Source: Aestuariivita boseongensis
GTDB taxonomy: Bacteria > Pseudomonadota > Alphaproteobacteria > Rhodobacterales > Rhodobacteraceae
DNA length: 64,000 nt
Direction of reading: 5' to 3'
NCBI RefSeq assembly: GCF_001262635.1
Contig: NZ_JXYH01000009.1
Coordinates: 1-64,000 of the forward strand
Positions 1-10,693 of this stretch are shown here, in pieces; position 1 is the stretch's first letter, and each line of letters begins with the position of its first letter. The notes below the pieces were generated by a model. It was not told where the DNA came from. It made no database searches and saw nothing but the letters and a program-made list of their open reading frames with translations. Position numbers and translations under genes: made by a program.

Positions 1-2390
1 ACGATTTGACCGCGCGCTGGCAAGTCGCTCCGCCCGGCCACCCGGTGATCCTTGCAGGATCGACAGGGTCGCGGGGCACGACATTGCTACTGATGAAGGC
101 GATTGCGCGACTGCCCCAGGGGGCGGTCATTCTGCCAGGGTTCGACTTCGATCTGCCGGATTCTGTCTGGTCTCATTTCGATATGGCGGTGCAGGCAGAC
201 GACCATCCCCCCGCGGTCGAAGACCACCCGCAATACCGCTTTCACAAGCTGATCACCGATCTGGGCACGTCGCCCGAGCATATTGCGCCCTGGCATGACG
301 TGCCTGCCCCCAGCCCGGCGCGCAACGCGGCCGTATCGCTGGCCCTGCGCCCAGCGCCTGTCACCGACGCGTGGCTCGGCGAAGGGCCCGGCCTGCGCGA
401 TCTGGACAAGGGTTTCGCCGATGTCACGCTGGTCGAAGCCCCATCGCCGCGGGCCGAAGCATTGGCGATTGCCCTGCGCCTGCGGCAAGCCGCCGAAGAT
501 GGCATCAAGGCTGCGCTGATCACGCCCGACCGGATGCTGACCCGACAGGTCACCGCCGCGCTGAACCGCTGGGGCATCCTGCCGGACGACAGCGCGGGCA
601 CACCCTTGCAGCTGTCGCCGCCGGGCCGGTTCCTGCGCCATGTGGCGCATCTGTTCCAGCGCCGGGTTACCACCGACCAGCTGCTGACGCTTCTGAAACA
701 CCCGCTGACCCGGTCCACCGGCGATCGCGGCAAACATCTTCTGATGACGCGCGAGCTTGAGCTTTACCTGCGCAAGACCGGAAACCCGTTTCCAGACGCC
801 CCAATGATCCGCGCCTGGGAGGCCACCCAGCAAAACCCCCTGCCCGGCTGGGCCGATTGGGTGATCGACAGCATCCTGTTGGCAAGGGGGCAAATGGAAC
901 GGCCCCTCTCCGAATGGGCCAATGCGCTTGAACGCCAAGCGGAACAGATCGCTGGCGCGGGCATCGGCGCTGGTGAACTGTGGCAACAGAAAGCCGGAAG
1001 GGAAGCGCGCGCCGTCATCGACGACCTGATCGCGCAGGCCGCCCATGGCGGCGACATGGGCGCGTCGGATTTCGGCGATCTGGTGGGTGCGCTTCTGTCG
1101 CGCGGCGAAGTGCGTGATCGCGACGCGCCCCATCCCGACATCATGATCTGGGGCACGCTGGAGGCGCGCGTGCAAGGCGCCGACCTTCTGATCCTTGGCG
1201 GTCTGAACGAAGGCACCTGGCCCGAAGCGGCCAAGCCCGATCCGTGGCTGAACCGACAGATGCGCGCCCGCGCCGGGCTGTTGATGCCTGACCGGCGCAT
1301 CGGCCTTTCGGCCCATGATTTCCAACAGGCCATCGGCGCGCCCGAGGTCTGGCTGACCCGCGCGATCCGGTCCGAGGATGCGCAAACCGTTCCGTCGCGC
1401 TGGATCAACCGGCTGACAAACCTGCTGGAAGGATTGCCGCAGGCGCAAGGCACGCAGGTGCTGGCCGACATGCGGGCGCGTGGTGAAACCTGGCTGCGCT
1501 GGTCGCAAGCGCTGGAGCATGCGCCAGCTATCGCCCCTGCCCCGCGCCCCTCCCCCCGGCCGCCGGTTGCGGCGCGGCCAAGGCAATTGTCCGTCACCGA
1601 CATCAAGCGTCTGATCCGTGATCCCTATGCGATCTATGCGCGACATGTTCTGCGGCTGAAACCTCTGGATCCGCTGGTCAGGCTGCCCGATCCGCGCATC
1701 AAGGGTATCGTCGTGCATGATGTTCTGGAACGGTACATCAAAGCGCTGGATGACGGGACGGCGACCCTGGATCGCGACAGTTTCCTTGCGATGGCGTTGG
1801 AGGCGTTGGAACAAGACATCCCCTGGCCCACCGCGCGGCTGTTGTGGTTGGGCCAACTGGCCCGAAGCGCCGACTGGTTCCTGGCAGGAGAGGCCGAACG
1901 CCGCAAAACCGCCCAATGCCTTGCATCAGAGGTGACCGCAGGCCGCGAGATCCCCGCGCTGGCCTTTACCCTGACCGCGCGGGCCGACCGGATCGACCAG
2001 ACCGATGACGGTGATCTGATCCTTTACGATTACAAAACCGGCCAGCCGCCGACAAAACCGCAACAGCAGAAATTCGACAAACAGCTTCTGCTTGAGGCCG
2101 CAATGGCCGAAGCCGGCGCGTTCCGGGATATCCCCGCCGCCCCCGTGGCGCAGGCCGTGTTCATCGGGCTTGGGGCTGGCAAAATCTCTCCCGCGCCATT
2201 GGAAGACGATCCGCCCGCAAAGGTCTGGGACGAATTCTGCGAACTGATCGCGGCCTATCTGCAAGAGAGCACCGGATACACCTCGCGCCGGATGCTTGAG
2301 AAGGACACCGATACCGGCGATTACGACCAGCTGGCGCGATATGGCGAATGGGACGACACCCATACGCCCACGCCGGAGGATCTGACATGA
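1..2390 (+). CDS. addB: AddB, double-strand break repair helicase-nuclease subunit (5' end outside window)
   Basis: AddB pairs with AddA in the helicase-nuclease that resects DNA double-strand breaks for RecA recombination. The reading frame is open at the left edge, so the N-terminal part with the first helicase motifs is missing; alphaproteobacterial AddB is usually somewhat under 1000 residues and about 795 are visible. The C-terminal PD-(D/E)XK nuclease core is seen as LYDYKTGQ near visible residue 673. The cysteines that hold an iron-sulfur cluster in Bacillus AddB are not present at the equivalent places (IRDPYAIYARH, and no cysteines in the tail), which fits the alphaproteobacterial subfamily. 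The stop overlaps the addA start (ATGA), so the two are translationally coupled. Identification is firm. Confidence 0.95.
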   Translation, partial: DLTARWQVAPPGHPVILAGSTGSRGTTLLLMKAIARLPQGAVILPGFDFDLPDSVWSHFDMAVQADDHPPAVEDHPQYRFHKLITDLGTSPEHIAPWHDVPAPSPARNAAVSLALRPAPVTDAWLGEGPGLRDLDKGFADVTLVEAPSPRAEALAIALRLRQAAEDGIKAALITPDRMLTRQVTAALNRWGILPDDSAGTPLQLSPPGRFLRHVAHLFQRRVTTDQLLTLLKHPLTRSTGDRGKHLLMTRELELYLRKTGNPFPDAPMIRAWEATQQNPLPGWADWVIDSILLARGQMERPLSEWANALERQAEQIAGAGIGAGELWQQKAGREARAVIDDLIAQAAHGGDMGASDFGDLVGALLSRGEVRDRDAPHPDIMIWGTLEARVQGADLLILGGLNEGTWPEAAKPDPWLNRQMRARAGLLMPDRRIGLSAHDFQQAIGAPEVWLTRAIRSEDAQTVPSRWINRLTNLLEGLPQAQGTQVLADMRARGETWLRWSQALEHAPAIAPAPRPSPRPPVAARPRQLSVTDIKRLIRDPYAIYARHVLRLKPLDPLVRLPDPRIKGIVVHDVLERYIKALDDGTATLDRDSFLAMALEALEQDIPWPTARLLWLGQLARSADWFLAGEAERRKTAQCLASEVTAGREIPALAFTLTARADRIDQTDDGDLILYDYKTGQPPTKPQQQKFDKQLLLEAAMAEAGAFRDIPAAPVAQAVFIGLGAGKISPAPLEDDPPAKVWDEFCELIAAYLQESTGYTSRRMLEKDTDTGDYDQLARYGEWDDTHTPTPEDLT

Positions 2391-5300
2391 TCCGCAACGA
2401 CGCCACCGAAGCGCAAGTGCAGGCCGCCGATCCCAACGCCTCGACCTGGTTGGCGGCGAATGCCGGTTCCGGAAAGACCCGCGTTCTGACCGACCGGGTG
2501 GCGCGGCTGCTGCTAAACGGGGTCGAGCCGCAGAAGGTTCTGTGCCTGACCTATACCAAAGCTGCCGCAAGCGAGATGCAGAACCGCCTGTTCCAGCGCC
2601 TTGGCGGCTGGGCGATGCTGCCCGATGCTCAACTGGCGCGCGCACTGGACGAATTGGGCGTGGAACACCGGCTGGATGCCGGGGCCCTGCGGCAGGCGCG
2701 CACGCTGTTTGCCCGCGCCATCGAAACGCCGGGCGGTCTGAAAATCCAGACGATCCACTCTTTCTGCGCGGGCCTTTTGCGGCGCTTCCCGCTTGAGGCG
2801 GGTGTCAGCCCGCAATTCACCGAAATCGAAGACCGCGCGGCGACCCTGTTGCGCGGCGAAATCGTCGATGACCTGGCCGAGGGCGACCACGCCGCACTGG
2901 TGGCCAATGTCGCGCGCCATCTGGGCGGCAGTGATCTGGATCATCTGACCCACGCCATCGCCTCCCGCAGGGAAGCGTTCGATCAGCCGCAATCGCGCGC
3001 CGGTCTGATGGCGGCCTTTGGGCTGCCCCCGGATCTGACGCAGGAAGACCTGACCACCGAACTGTTTCTGGGCGGTGAGGATGACCTGATCCGACGCCTG
3101 ATCCCGGTTATGGAACAAAGCGGCGTCACGGATCAAAAACTTGCTGCGCGACTGAAAGCCCTGGTGCCGGTTAGCGCTTCTTCCATGGAAGAGCTTGAGA
3201 GCATCTTCTTGACCGGGGCCAGTGCGAAAGACCCGTTCACCGCTAAACTGGGCAAGATCCCGGCCAAAGGTGCAAAAGCACCACCCGATCTGCATGAAGA
3301 AACAGACCGTTTCATGGACCGGATCGAAGCCACCCGCGCCCGGCGCATCGCACTGAAGGCCGCCGGGATGGCCCATGATCTGCACCAGTTCTCGGCCGTG
3401 TTCCTGCAGGAATATGACCGGCGCAAACTGCTGCACGGGTGGCTGGATTTCGATGATCTGATCATCAAGTCCCGCCAGCTTCTGAATGACCAGAAAGTGG
3501 CGCAATGGGTGCTGTATCGTCTGGATGGCGGTATCGACCATATTCTGGTGGACGAAGCGCAGGACACCAGTCCGGCACAATGGGACGTTGTCGAGAAACT
3601 CTCGCAGGAGTTCACCAGCGGTCTGGGCGCACGGTCACAGGCGCGGTCGATCTTTGTGGTCGGGGACAAAAAGCAGTCGATTTATTCCTTCCAGGGCGCG
3701 GATCCCGGTGGGTTCGACCGCATGCGCGACTATTTCGCGGAACGCCTGCAGGTCGTCGGACAGCATCTCAGTAACCGGACACTGCAGTTTTCCTTCCGGT
3801 CTTCGCACGCGATCCTGGCGATGGTCGACACCTTGTTCGAAGGGCAGGTGGATGCAGGTTTTGACAGCGAAAACCACATCGCCTTCAAATCCGCCCTGCC
3901 CGGCCGCGTCGATCTGTGGCCCGCGCTGCCCCCGGCCAAGGATGACACCGAAACGCCATGGTACACGCCGCTGGACCGGCCCAGCCCGAAACATCACACG
4001 GTGGAACTTGCCGAACAGATCGCCGCCGAAATCAAGCGGATGATCGACACCGGCACCCTGATCCCCGAAGATGAAGGCACGGCACGGCCTGTTCGGTCCG
4101 GTGACTTCCTGATCCTTGTGCAACGACGATCAGCCCTTTTTGCCGAGATCATCCGCGCCTGCAAAGCGCAAGGCCTGCCCATCGCCGGGTCTGATCGCCT
4201 GAAAGTGGGCGCGGAACTGGCGGTGAAGGATCTGGCCGCGCTTTTGTCGTTCCTTGCCACGCCGGAAGACGACCTGTCGCTGGCCACCGCGCTGAAATCG
4301 CCGCTTTTTGGCTGGTCGGAACAGCAGCTGTTCGATCTGGCCCATCGCCGCGCGCCGAAAGCGTTTCTGTGGCAGACGCTGCGCGACCGCGCGGCAGAAT
4401 TTCCCGACACGCTGGCCGTTCTGAACGATTTGCGCAATCAGGCGGATTTCCTGCGCCCCTATGATCTGATCGAACATATCCTGATCCGCCATGGGGGCCG
4501 ACAGCTGCTGCTGGGTCGCCTGGGTCACGAGGCCGAAGACGGCATCAACGCCCTTCTTTCGCAGGCACTGGCTTATGAACGGTCCGAGGTGCCTTCGCTC
4601 ACCGGGTTTCTGGTCTGGATGCAGACAGACGATCTGGAAATCCGCCGCCAGATCGACAGCGAGGGCAACATGATCCGCGTCATGACGGTGCATGGCGCGA
4701 AAGGCCTTGAGGCGCCTATCGTCATTCTGCCGGATACCGCAAAACGCCGGGCGGGCCAGAAGGGTAATCTGGTGATGGCAGGCGACATACCGCTGTGGCG
4801 GCTGCGCAAGGAGGATGCGCCGGACCTGATCTCCACCGCCACAAGCGCCGAAGAACAGAGGGAGGAGGAAGAACGCCTTCGTCTTCTCTATGTGGCTCTA
4901 ACACGGGCGGAAAAGTGGCTGATCGTCGCCGCCGCCGGAGAGCTGGACGAGAAAAACGGCAATACCTGGTACCAGCGGGTTGAGGCCGCAATGCTGGGCA
5001 GTGGCGCCGTGGATCACGCGTTTCCAATTGGCGACGGCAAGCGCATCGAAACCGGGGAATGGGCCGGGCTTGCGGCGACGCCCCTGCCCGAAACGACCGA
5101 CGATACACCCAGCTTGCCCGCGCATTTCCGCGCCCCCGCGCCAGCCCCGTCTGCAAGACAGGAAACGAAAAGCCCGTCAGACCTTGGCGGCGCAAAAGCA
5201 CTGCCCGGCGATGCAGGTCTGGAGGAAGAGGCCGCCAAGCTTCGCGGCACCCAAATTCACCTGCTGCTTGAGCATTTGCCCAGAATTGATCCCGCGCAGT

Positions 5301-5734
5301 GGTCCGAGAAGGCGGCACAGATCCTTTCGCTGCCTGAACCCGCGGCAAAGCCTCTTCTGACTGAAGCCGCTGGCGTTCTGCAAAACGATCAGCTGAAGCA
5401 CCTGTTTGACCCGACCACCCTGGCCGAAGTGTCGATCACAGCGGATATGGGCGAAATCCGCATTCACGGCACGATTGACCGGCTGATCATCACCGAAAAC
5501 CACATCCTGGCCGTCGATTTCAAAACCAACGCCACGGTTCCTGCCAAACCGGAAGACACCCCCGAAGGTCTGCTGCGCCAGATGGCCGCCTATGCCCATG
5601 GGCTGGCGCAAACCTTCCCCGATCATCGCATCGACACGGCGATCCTTTGGACACGAACCGCGCAATTGATGCATCTGCCGCACGATATCGTGACAGACGC
5701 GGGAAAGCGGGTACTCAATCTTGACGATGCCTGA
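2387..5734 (+). CDS. addA: AddA, double-strand break repair helicase-nuclease subunit
   Basis: UvrD-like superfamily 1 helicase fused to a RecB-type nuclease; it unwinds and cuts broken DNA ends together with AddB. The Walker A AGSGKT lies near residue 26, the Walker B region DEAQDTSP near residue 390, helicase motif V/VI elements TVHGAKGLE near 766 and YVALTRAEK near 834, and the nuclease VDFKTN near 1042. The chosen ATG overlaps the addB stop and is preceded by GGAGGA at six bases; an upstream in-frame ATG at 2348 would overlap addB by 43 bases and lacks a Shine-Dalgarno sequence. The 1115-residue length suits the family. trxA follows 49 bases downstream on the same strand. Confidence 0.95.
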   Translation: MIRNDATEAQVQAADPNASTWLAANAGSGKTRVLTDRVARLLLNGVEPQKVLCLTYTKAAASEMQNRLFQRLGGWAMLPDAQLARALDELGVEHRLDAGALRQARTLFARAIETPGGLKIQTIHSFCAGLLRRFPLEAGVSPQFTEIEDRAATLLRGEIVDDLAEGDHAALVANVARHLGGSDLDHLTHAIASRREAFDQPQSRAGLMAAFGLPPDLTQEDLTTELFLGGEDDLIRRLIPVMEQSGVTDQKLAARLKALVPVSASSMEELESIFLTGASAKDPFTAKLGKIPAKGAKAPPDLHEETDRFMDRIEATRARRIALKAAGMAHDLHQFSAVFLQEYDRRKLLHGWLDFDDLIIKSRQLLNDQKVAQWVLYRLDGGIDHILVDEAQDTSPAQWDVVEKLSQEFTSGLGARSQARSIFVVGDKKQSIYSFQGADPGGFDRMRDYFAERLQVVGQHLSNRTLQFSFRSSHAILAMVDTLFEGQVDAGFDSENHIAFKSALPGRVDLWPALPPAKDDTETPWYTPLDRPSPKHHTVELAEQIAAEIKRMIDTGTLIPEDEGTARPVRSGDFLILVQRRSALFAEIIRACKAQGLPIAGSDRLKVGAELAVKDLAALLSFLATPEDDLSLATALKSPLFGWSEQQLFDLAHRRAPKAFLWQTLRDRAAEFPDTLAVLNDLRNQADFLRPYDLIEHILIRHGGRQLLLGRLGHEAEDGINALLSQALAYERSEVPSLTGFLVWMQTDDLEIRRQIDSEGNMIRVMTVHGAKGLEAPIVILPDTAKRRAGQKGNLVMAGDIPLWRLRKEDAPDLISTATSAEEQREEEERLRLLYVALTRAEKWLIVAAAGELDEKNGNTWYQRVEAAMLGSGAVDHAFPIGDGKRIETGEWAGLAATPLPETTDDTPSLPAHFRAPAPAPSARQETKSPSDLGGAKALPGDAGLEEEAAKLRGTQIHLLLEHLPRIDPAQWSEKAAQILSLPEPAAKPLLTEAAGVLQNDQLKHLFDPTTLAEVSITADMGEIRIHGTIDRLIITENHILAVDFKTNATVPAKPEDTPEGLLRQMAAYAHGLAQTFPDHRIDTAILWTRTAQLMHLPHDIVTDAGKRVLNLDDA

Positions 5735-5783
5735 CGGGCTTCTTACTTTCCGCACCCAACCCAACCCGTCTGAGGAGACAGAC

Positions 5784-6104
5784 ATGTCCACCGTTGCCGT
5801 TACCGACGACTCGTTCGACGCCGAAGTGAAAAATTCCGACATCCCCGTTGTGGTGGATTTCTGGGCCGAGTGGTGTGGCCCCTGCAAACAGATCGGCCCC
5901 GCTCTGGAAGAGCTGTCCGAAGAAATGGCCGGCAAGGTCAAGATCGTCAAAGTGAACGTGGACGAAAACCCGAATTCCCCCGCCCAGATGGGCGTGCGCG
6001 GCATCCCGGCGCTGTTCATCTTCAAGGACGGTCAGGTTGTTTCGAACCGCGCGGGCGCGGCACCCAAAGCTGCCCTGCAGGGCTGGATCGAAGACTCGAT
6101 CTGA
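5784..6104 (+). CDS. trxA: Thioredoxin 1
   Basis: Cytoplasmic dithiol-disulfide oxidoreductase of 106 residues that keeps ribonucleotide reductase and other targets reduced. The active site WCGPC has its cysteines at residues 31 and 34, and the cis-proline loop is GIPAL near residue 72. The ATG at 5784 is preceded by TGAGGAGA; the frame is open further upstream to 5721, but those residues have no family similarity. It stands directly behind addBA, an arrangement I recall from other Rhodobacteraceae, and is followed by a hairpin that probably ends the transcript. Confidence 0.96.
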   Translation: MSTVAVTDDSFDAEVKNSDIPVVVDFWAEWCGPCKQIGPALEELSEEMAGKVKIVKVNVDENPNSPAQMGVRGIPALFIFKDGQVVSNRAGAAPKAALQGWIEDSI

Positions 6105-6128
6105 TCCTCGGATAATACTGATTTCGAA

Positions 6129-6151
6129 AGGGCGTCCCCAGCGGGCGCCCT
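6129..6151. terminator. Hairpin between trxA and the convergent gene
   Basis: An inverted repeat AGGGCG/CGCCCT, with a further CCC/GGG inside it closing on a three-base loop, fills the 49-base gap between two convergent stops. The T run on the + side is short (TGTTCAT). It could end transcription in both directions. Confidence 0.5.
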
Positions 6152-6153
6152 GT

Positions 6154-7059
6154 TCATATGAGCCAGCCCAGCCGCTGAAACCGCGCGCGGATCTTGCCCT
6201 TCGCATCGTCGCGCCCGGCATTGATGCAGTTCTGCTGCCAGAACCAATGCACATATTTCGCGAAATCGGGCCGATCTGACAGAACGCGCGCAAAAGCCTC
6301 TTCCGCAGTCATCCGCGTCAGGCTTTGGCCGATGTGGTGAAAGTCGATCTTCGCAAACAAGATCGCGGGCCTGTCAAAGAAGAACCCGTCAAACGCCACA
6401 CCGGAATTCTGCGTCACCACATAGGCGCAACGCAAAAGAAACTCCCCGGGATGACCATTGGTCACGGTCAGCCGGGGATTGGTGCGTTGCAGCCGATCCA
6501 ATGCGGTGTGATCGGCATTGGTGTAGGTTTCCTTTGGATGCAGCGTGGCGATCACGTTTCGCTCATGCTCCAGTCGAAGGGTGGTTTCCAACATCTCGAC
6601 CGGGCTTGCTGTCTGGAACGACCGCTGTTCGGTCAGTTTGCCTTGCAAGGGCACATACACCGGACCGTCCGGATTGTGTTCAACCTCCCCAACGCCATAA
6701 AGCCGCTTGCGCCAAAAGGTCTGAAACTTCCGCGCGGGCGCGTCAGGAACACTGTTCGGATCAAACCGGACGCGCGCCACATCCCAGGCCCAGCGCCGTT
6801 CGGTCTGATCGATCTGCCAGAACGGGTAGTGATAGACCCGCCGAAACGTCAGACCCTTCCGCCCCAGGGGTGGCTTCATGTGAACAAGCGACAGGCCCTC
6901 GTGATCCCTGGGCCTGTCATCTTCATGCAGAAACTCCACGCGCAAGCCCGAAGCCTGCAAAACCTCCTGCATCAGGCGAATGAAGTTGTGCTCGCCCTTA
7001 CGGGCGCTGTCCAACAGGCTGTCTTCCAGGAAAATCTGAACGGGATCGGAGGGGTTCAT
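6154..7059 (-). CDS. Unrecognised protein, possibly capsule-polysaccharide-type glycosyltransferase fold
   Basis: A 301-residue soluble protein with no signal peptide or clear membrane segment. I do not recognise it by name. The segment around residues 200-245 (NGHPGEFLLRCAYVVTQNSG, then FDRPAILF) resembles the nucleotide-sugar-binding half of KpsC/KpsS-like capsule proteins, where a short helix follows a 'visible but unproven surname' pattern of V-T-x-N-S-G and a glycine/proline-rich strand. That link is inference from pattern only. It is transcribed alone, divergent from hslV and convergent with trxA. The start ATG at 7059 is the first in the frame and 95 bases from the hslV start, which leaves room for a shared promoter region. 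Confidence 0.5.
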   Translation of the reverse strand: MNPSDPVQIFLEDSLLDSARKGEHNFIRLMQEVLQASGLRVEFLHEDDRPRDHEGLSLVHMKPPLGRKGLTFRRVYHYPFWQIDQTERRWAWDVARVRFDPNSVPDAPARKFQTFWRKRLYGVGEVEHNPDGPVYVPLQGKLTEQRSFQTASPVEMLETTLRLEHERNVIATLHPKETYTNADHTALDRLQRTNPRLTVTNGHPGEFLLRCAYVVTQNSGVAFDGFFFDRPAILFAKIDFHHIGQSLTRMTAEEAFARVLSDRPDFAKYVHWFWQQNCINAGRDDAKGKIRARFQRLGWLI

Positions 7060-7154
7060 GCGCCATAGCTATGCCGCCGCCCTGACCCCCGCAACCCTTG
7101 TACCCATCCCCCTGCCCGTCCATATAGAGCGGCAACGCAAGAAGGAGCCCGCGC

Positions 7155-7712
7155 ATGGCAAAGCAAGATTTTCCCGGCTGGCACGGCACAACAATCATCG
7201 GCGTCAAAAAGGGCGGTGAGGTTGTGATTGCCGGGGATGGGCAAGTGTCGCTTGGCCAGACCGTCATCAAGGGAACAGCGCGCAAGGTGCGCCGCCTGTC
7301 GCCCGGCGGATATGACGTGGTCGCGGGCTTTGCCGGATCGACGGCAGATGCCTTCACCCTGCTGGAACGGCTGGAAGCCAAGCTTGAGGCGACGCCGGGC
7401 CAATTGGCCCGCGCCTCGGTCGAGCTGGCCAAGGACTGGCGCACCGACAAATACCTGCAAAAGCTGGAAGCAATGCTGATCGTCAGCGACGGGTCTGAAC
7501 TGCTGGTCATCACCGGCGCAGGCGACGTTCTGGAACCCGAACATGACGTCACCGCCATCGGATCGGGCGGAAACTATGCCCTGGCCGCTGCACGCGGGAT
7601 GATGGACAGCGACCGGTCCGCCGAACAGATCGCCCGCGACGCGATGGCGATTGCGGCGGATATCTGCGTCTACACAAACGGCAATCTGACGGTGGAAACG
7701 ATCCGCAAATGA
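7155..7712 (+). CDS. hslV: HslV, peptidase subunit of the HslUV protease
   Basis: Proteasome-like threonine peptidase that forms a double hexamer and degrades unfolded proteins delivered by HslU in the cytoplasm. The 185-residue protein carries the HGTTIIGV segment; cleavage before Thr12 would expose the catalytic N-terminal threonine. GDGQVSLGQ and the later [11 protein letters not shown] segment are typical. A Shine-Dalgarno AAGGAG precedes the ATG. Its stop overlaps the start of a membrane-protein gene (ATGA), and hslU follows that gene, so the two protease subunits are separated by an unrelated ORF. Confidence 0.96.
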   Translation: MAKQDFPGWHGTTIIGVKKGGEVVIAGDGQVSLGQTVIKGTARKVRRLSPGGYDVVAGFAGSTADAFTLLERLEAKLEATPGQLARASVELAKDWRTDKYLQKLEAMLIVSDGSELLVITGAGDVLEPEHDVTAIGSGGNYALAAARGMMDSDRSAEQIARDAMAIAADICVYTNGNLTVETIRK

Positions 7713-8773
7713 TTGAACAGGACGATCTTCGCGCCGCTGTCGCCGCCGGGATCGTGACAGAGGCACAGGCGGCTTCAATCGCCAGCCTGGCCGATAGCCG
7801 CCGGGGTGCCCGCGAAAACCTCAAGCCCGGCGATGAACCGTTCGAGCTTTTCAAGGGCTTCAACGAGGTGTTCATCGTCGTCGGGATGGTGATCCTGGCG
7901 ATGGGCTGGTTTGCGGTGGCGACGGTTTATGCCAATCCGGCGCAGGGCGGATTGATTCAAAAGGCCGTGCATGTGGCTATTGCCGGGGCGGTGCTGATCT
8001 GGATCATGGGCGAATACTTCATCCGCCGCCGCCGGATGATCGCTCCGGCCATTGCGCTGTCGATCTTCTGGGCGGGCAATGCCTTGGCAGGGTTCACGGC
8101 CGCTTTTGCCGAACCCTTCATGATCGGCCAGGAAGATTATCAAAGCCTTCCCCTGCCCGCCGCGCTGGCCACTGTCGCGATTTTTGTCTTCTGGCTGCGC
8201 TTCCGCGTGCCCTTTGCCATGGCCATGATCGCGCTGGGCGCTTTCATCGTCGCGCTGGTCTGGACAGCGGCGGGTGCGGGAACGCCACAATCGGCCGAGG
8301 ATATCTTCCTTCTGTCAAGCGACGGGCCTTTCGCGCTGGTCACCCTGCTGATCGGGGTCGCCGTTTTTGCCGCCGCGATGGTGTTTGACATGTCAGACCC
8401 GCACCGCGTCACGCGCCGGTCGAAGAACGGCTTCTGGCTGCATGTCGTTGCAGCGCCGGCGCTGGTGAATACGGTGGCTCTGACGCTTTTCACCGCAGGG
8501 ACCAACACGGCCTATCTTCTGTTGGCCATTGTCCTTCTGATCTTTGCCCTGATCGCCATTATCATCGACCGCCGGTCATTCCTGATTGCCGCCGTCGGAT
8601 ATTGCGTGGCCTTGTCCAGCGCGGTCTTTGGCGGCGAGGGCGGCGGTTACAGCATCCTGATCCTGGGTGCTTCCCTTGTCATTCTGGGCGCGGCCTGGGA
8701 ACGGTTGCGCGCAACACTGTTGCGCCTGTTCCGCCCGGTCCTGCCCCTCGATCGTCTTCCACCCTCTGTCTGA
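7709..8773 (+). CDS. Multi-spanning membrane protein between hslV and hslU, DUF2157-like N-terminus
   Basis: A 354-residue protein with a short soluble N-terminus (about 50 residues; [14 protein letters not shown] resembles the start of DUF2157 proteins) followed by eight to ten hydrophobic helices from about residue 52 to 345. The start overlaps the hslV stop by four bases and the stop lies ten bases before the hslU start, inside the hslU ribosome-binding region, so all three genes should share a transcript. No catalytic motif is visible. The function is unknown; its position suggests a link with membrane or heat stress, but that is inference. Confidence 0.75.
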   Translation: MIEQDDLRAAVAAGIVTEAQAASIASLADSRRGARENLKPGDEPFELFKGFNEVFIVVGMVILAMGWFAVATVYANPAQGGLIQKAVHVAIAGAVLIWIMGEYFIRRRRMIAPAIALSIFWAGNALAGFTAAFAEPFMIGQEDYQSLPLPAALATVAIFVFWLRFRVPFAMAMIALGAFIVALVWTAAGAGTPQSAEDIFLLSSDGPFALVTLLIGVAVFAAAMVFDMSDPHRVTRRSKNGFWLHVVAAPALVNTVALTLFTAGTNTAYLLLAIVLLIFALIAIIIDRRSFLIAAVGYCVALSSAVFGGEGGGYSILILGASLVILGAAWERLRATLLRLFRPVLPLDRLPPSV

Positions 8774-8782
8774 GGAGAACTC

Positions 8783-10090
8783 ATGACCGACCTCACCCCC
8801 CGCGAAATCGTCTCGGAACTGGATCGTTTCATCATCGGCCAGAAGGACGCCAAGCGCGCCGTGGCCGTGGCCCTGCGCAACCGCTGGCGGCGCAAGCAGC
8901 TGACCGACGATCTGCGCGACGAGGTCTATCCGAAGAACATCCTGATGATCGGGCCCACCGGTGTGGGCAAAACCGAAATCAGCCGCCGACTGGCAAAACT
9001 GGCCCGCGCGCCCTTCATCAAGGTCGAGGCGACCAAGTTCACCGAAGTCGGCTATGTCGGACGCGACGTGGAACAGATCGTCCGCGATCTGGTTGATGCC
9101 GCCATCGCCATGACGCGCGAACACATGCGCGAAGATGTCAAAGCCAAGGCCCATGCCGCCGCGGAAGAGCGCGTGATCACCGCGATTGCCGGCGAAGACG
9201 CCCGCGAAGCCACACGCGAGATGTTCCGCAAGAAACTGAAATCCGGGGAACTGGACGATACAGTCATCGAACTGGATATCACCGACACATCGAACCCGAT
9301 GGGCATGATGGAAATTCCCGGCCAGCCCGGCGCCAATATGGGCATGATGAATATCGGCGATCTGTTCGGCAAAGCTTTTGGCGGGCGCACTGTTCGCAAA
9401 CGGATGACCGTCGCCGACAGCTATGATGTGCTGATCGGGGAAGAGGCGGACAAACTGCTGGACGATGAAACCGTCACCCGCGCCGCCCTGACTGCAGTAG
9501 AAGAAAACGGCATCGTCTTTCTGGACGAAATCGACAAGGTCTGCGCGCGGTCCGATGCGCGCGGCGGCGATGTCAGCCGCGAAGGCGTGCAGCGTGACCT
9601 CCTGCCTCTGATCGAAGGTACGACCGTGTCGACAAAGCACGGCCCGGTGAAAACCGACCATATTCTGTTCATTGCATCAGGTGCGTTCCACATCGCCAAA
9701 CCGTCGGACTTGTTGCCGGAACTTCAGGGCCGTCTGCCTATCCGCGTCGAACTCCGCGCGCTGACGGAAGAAGATTTCGTGCGCATCCTGACGGAAACCG
9801 ACAATGCGCTGACACTGCAATACACCGCCTTGATGGGAACCGAAGATTTGACCGTCACCTTTACCGAAGATGGGATCAAAGCCCTGGCCCGCATCGCAGC
9901 CGAGGTGAACCAAAGCGTTGAAAACATCGGTGCGCGGCGGCTTTACACCGTGTTGGAGCGTGTGTTCGAAGATCTGTCCTTCACCGCACCCGACCGGGGT
10001 GGCGAAACGATCGAAATTGATGCCGCATTCGTGGAAAAACACCTGGGCGAATTGGCGAAATCCGCCGATCTGAGCCGTTACGTGCTGTAG
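8783..10090 (+). CDS. hslU: HslU, ATPase subunit of the HslUV protease
   Basis: AAA+ unfoldase of 435 residues that recognises substrates and feeds them into HslV. Walker A GPTGVGKT is near residues 57-64 and Walker B VFLDEID near 246; the intermediate I domain lies between them (residues about 110-230, with a methionine/glycine-rich loop). The C-terminus SADLSRYVL matches the tail that docks into HslV. TGAGGAGA sits five bases ahead of the ATG. The length is typical. Confidence 0.97.
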   Translation: MTDLTPREIVSELDRFIIGQKDAKRAVAVALRNRWRRKQLTDDLRDEVYPKNILMIGPTGVGKTEISRRLAKLARAPFIKVEATKFTEVGYVGRDVEQIVRDLVDAAIAMTREHMREDVKAKAHAAAEERVITAIAGEDAREATREMFRKKLKSGELDDTVIELDITDTSNPMGMMEIPGQPGANMGMMNIGDLFGKAFGGRTVRKRMTVADSYDVLIGEEADKLLDDETVTRAALTAVEENGIVFLDEIDKVCARSDARGGDVSREGVQRDLLPLIEGTTVSTKHGPVKTDHILFIASGAFHIAKPSDLLPELQGRLPIRVELRALTEEDFVRILTETDNALTLQYTALMGTEDLTVTFTEDGIKALARIAAEVNQSVENIGARRLYTVLERVFEDLSFTAPDRGGETIEIDAAFVEKHLGELAKSADLSRYVL

Positions 10091-10105
10091 GGTTCGGGTG
10101 TCGGT

Positions 10106-10693
10106 CTATCGCTGACGGCGCAGATACACGTAATAGGCCCCCTCGCCCCCGTGGCTGATATGCGCCGTTGTGACCTGAAGAACCGCCTGCGCCAGCGGGG
10201 GTGAGGCCAGCCACCCCGGCACCTGATGGCGCAACACACCGCGTGGTCGCGGGATCGGACCATCATCGTCAGACCGTTTCCCTTTTCCGGTAATCACCAG
10301 AACCAGCCTTTTGCCCGAGGCATGGGCCGTCAGGATGAACCGCACCAGCGCCGGGTGTGCACGGTCCAGCGTCATGCCGTGCAGGTCGATCCGCCCTTCG
10401 GGTTTCAATTTGCCGCGCTTCAGCTTACCGAAGGATTTCTTGTCCATCTGGACGGGCGCCGAAGACAGGCGTTCGCTTAAACTGGGCTGCAATTTATGCG
10501 GGGCAGCAGATGCTGGCGCCCGAGATCCCAGCGTGAAAGGTTCTGACGCGTTGAAGACGCGCTTTTCCGGCTTGGGTTTCGGCCGCGTCGCACGCGGTGA
10601 TTCCGCCTTGCGTTCGGGGTGAAGTCGCTCGGTCCGTTCGGCCACTTTCTGCCACAGCTCAACCTCATCCGGGCGCAGGCGGCGACGGGTCAT
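10106..10693 (-). CDS. Smr-domain protein
   Basis: A 195-residue protein with a basic, low-complexity N-terminal half and a C-terminal Smr domain, the nuclease-like domain first seen in MutS2. Signature pieces are DLHGMTLDRA (about residue 100), ITGKGKR (about 133) and the late HGGEGAYYV. It is the last gene of a three-gene leftward operon; its start overlaps the mltA stop by four bases. Smr proteins of this kind may nick DNA or act on stalled ribosomes or mRNA; which one applies here cannot be told from sequence. Confidence 0.88.
   Translation of the reverse strand: MTRRRLRPDEVELWQKVAERTERLHPERKAESPRATRPKPKPEKRVFNASEPFTLGSRAPASAAPHKLQPSLSERLSSAPVQMDKKSFGKLKRGKLKPEGRIDLHGMTLDRAHPALVRFILTAHASGKRLVLVITGKGKRSDDDGPIPRPRGVLRHQVPGWLASPPLAQAVLQVTTAHISHGGEGAYYVYLRRQR

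Noticed and set aside
87-1916. 609-codon open frame opposite addB
   Set aside because: Mirror of a GC-rich coding gene; low-complexity, Gln/Arg/Gly-rich product with no family similarity, while addB motifs are clear on the + strand.
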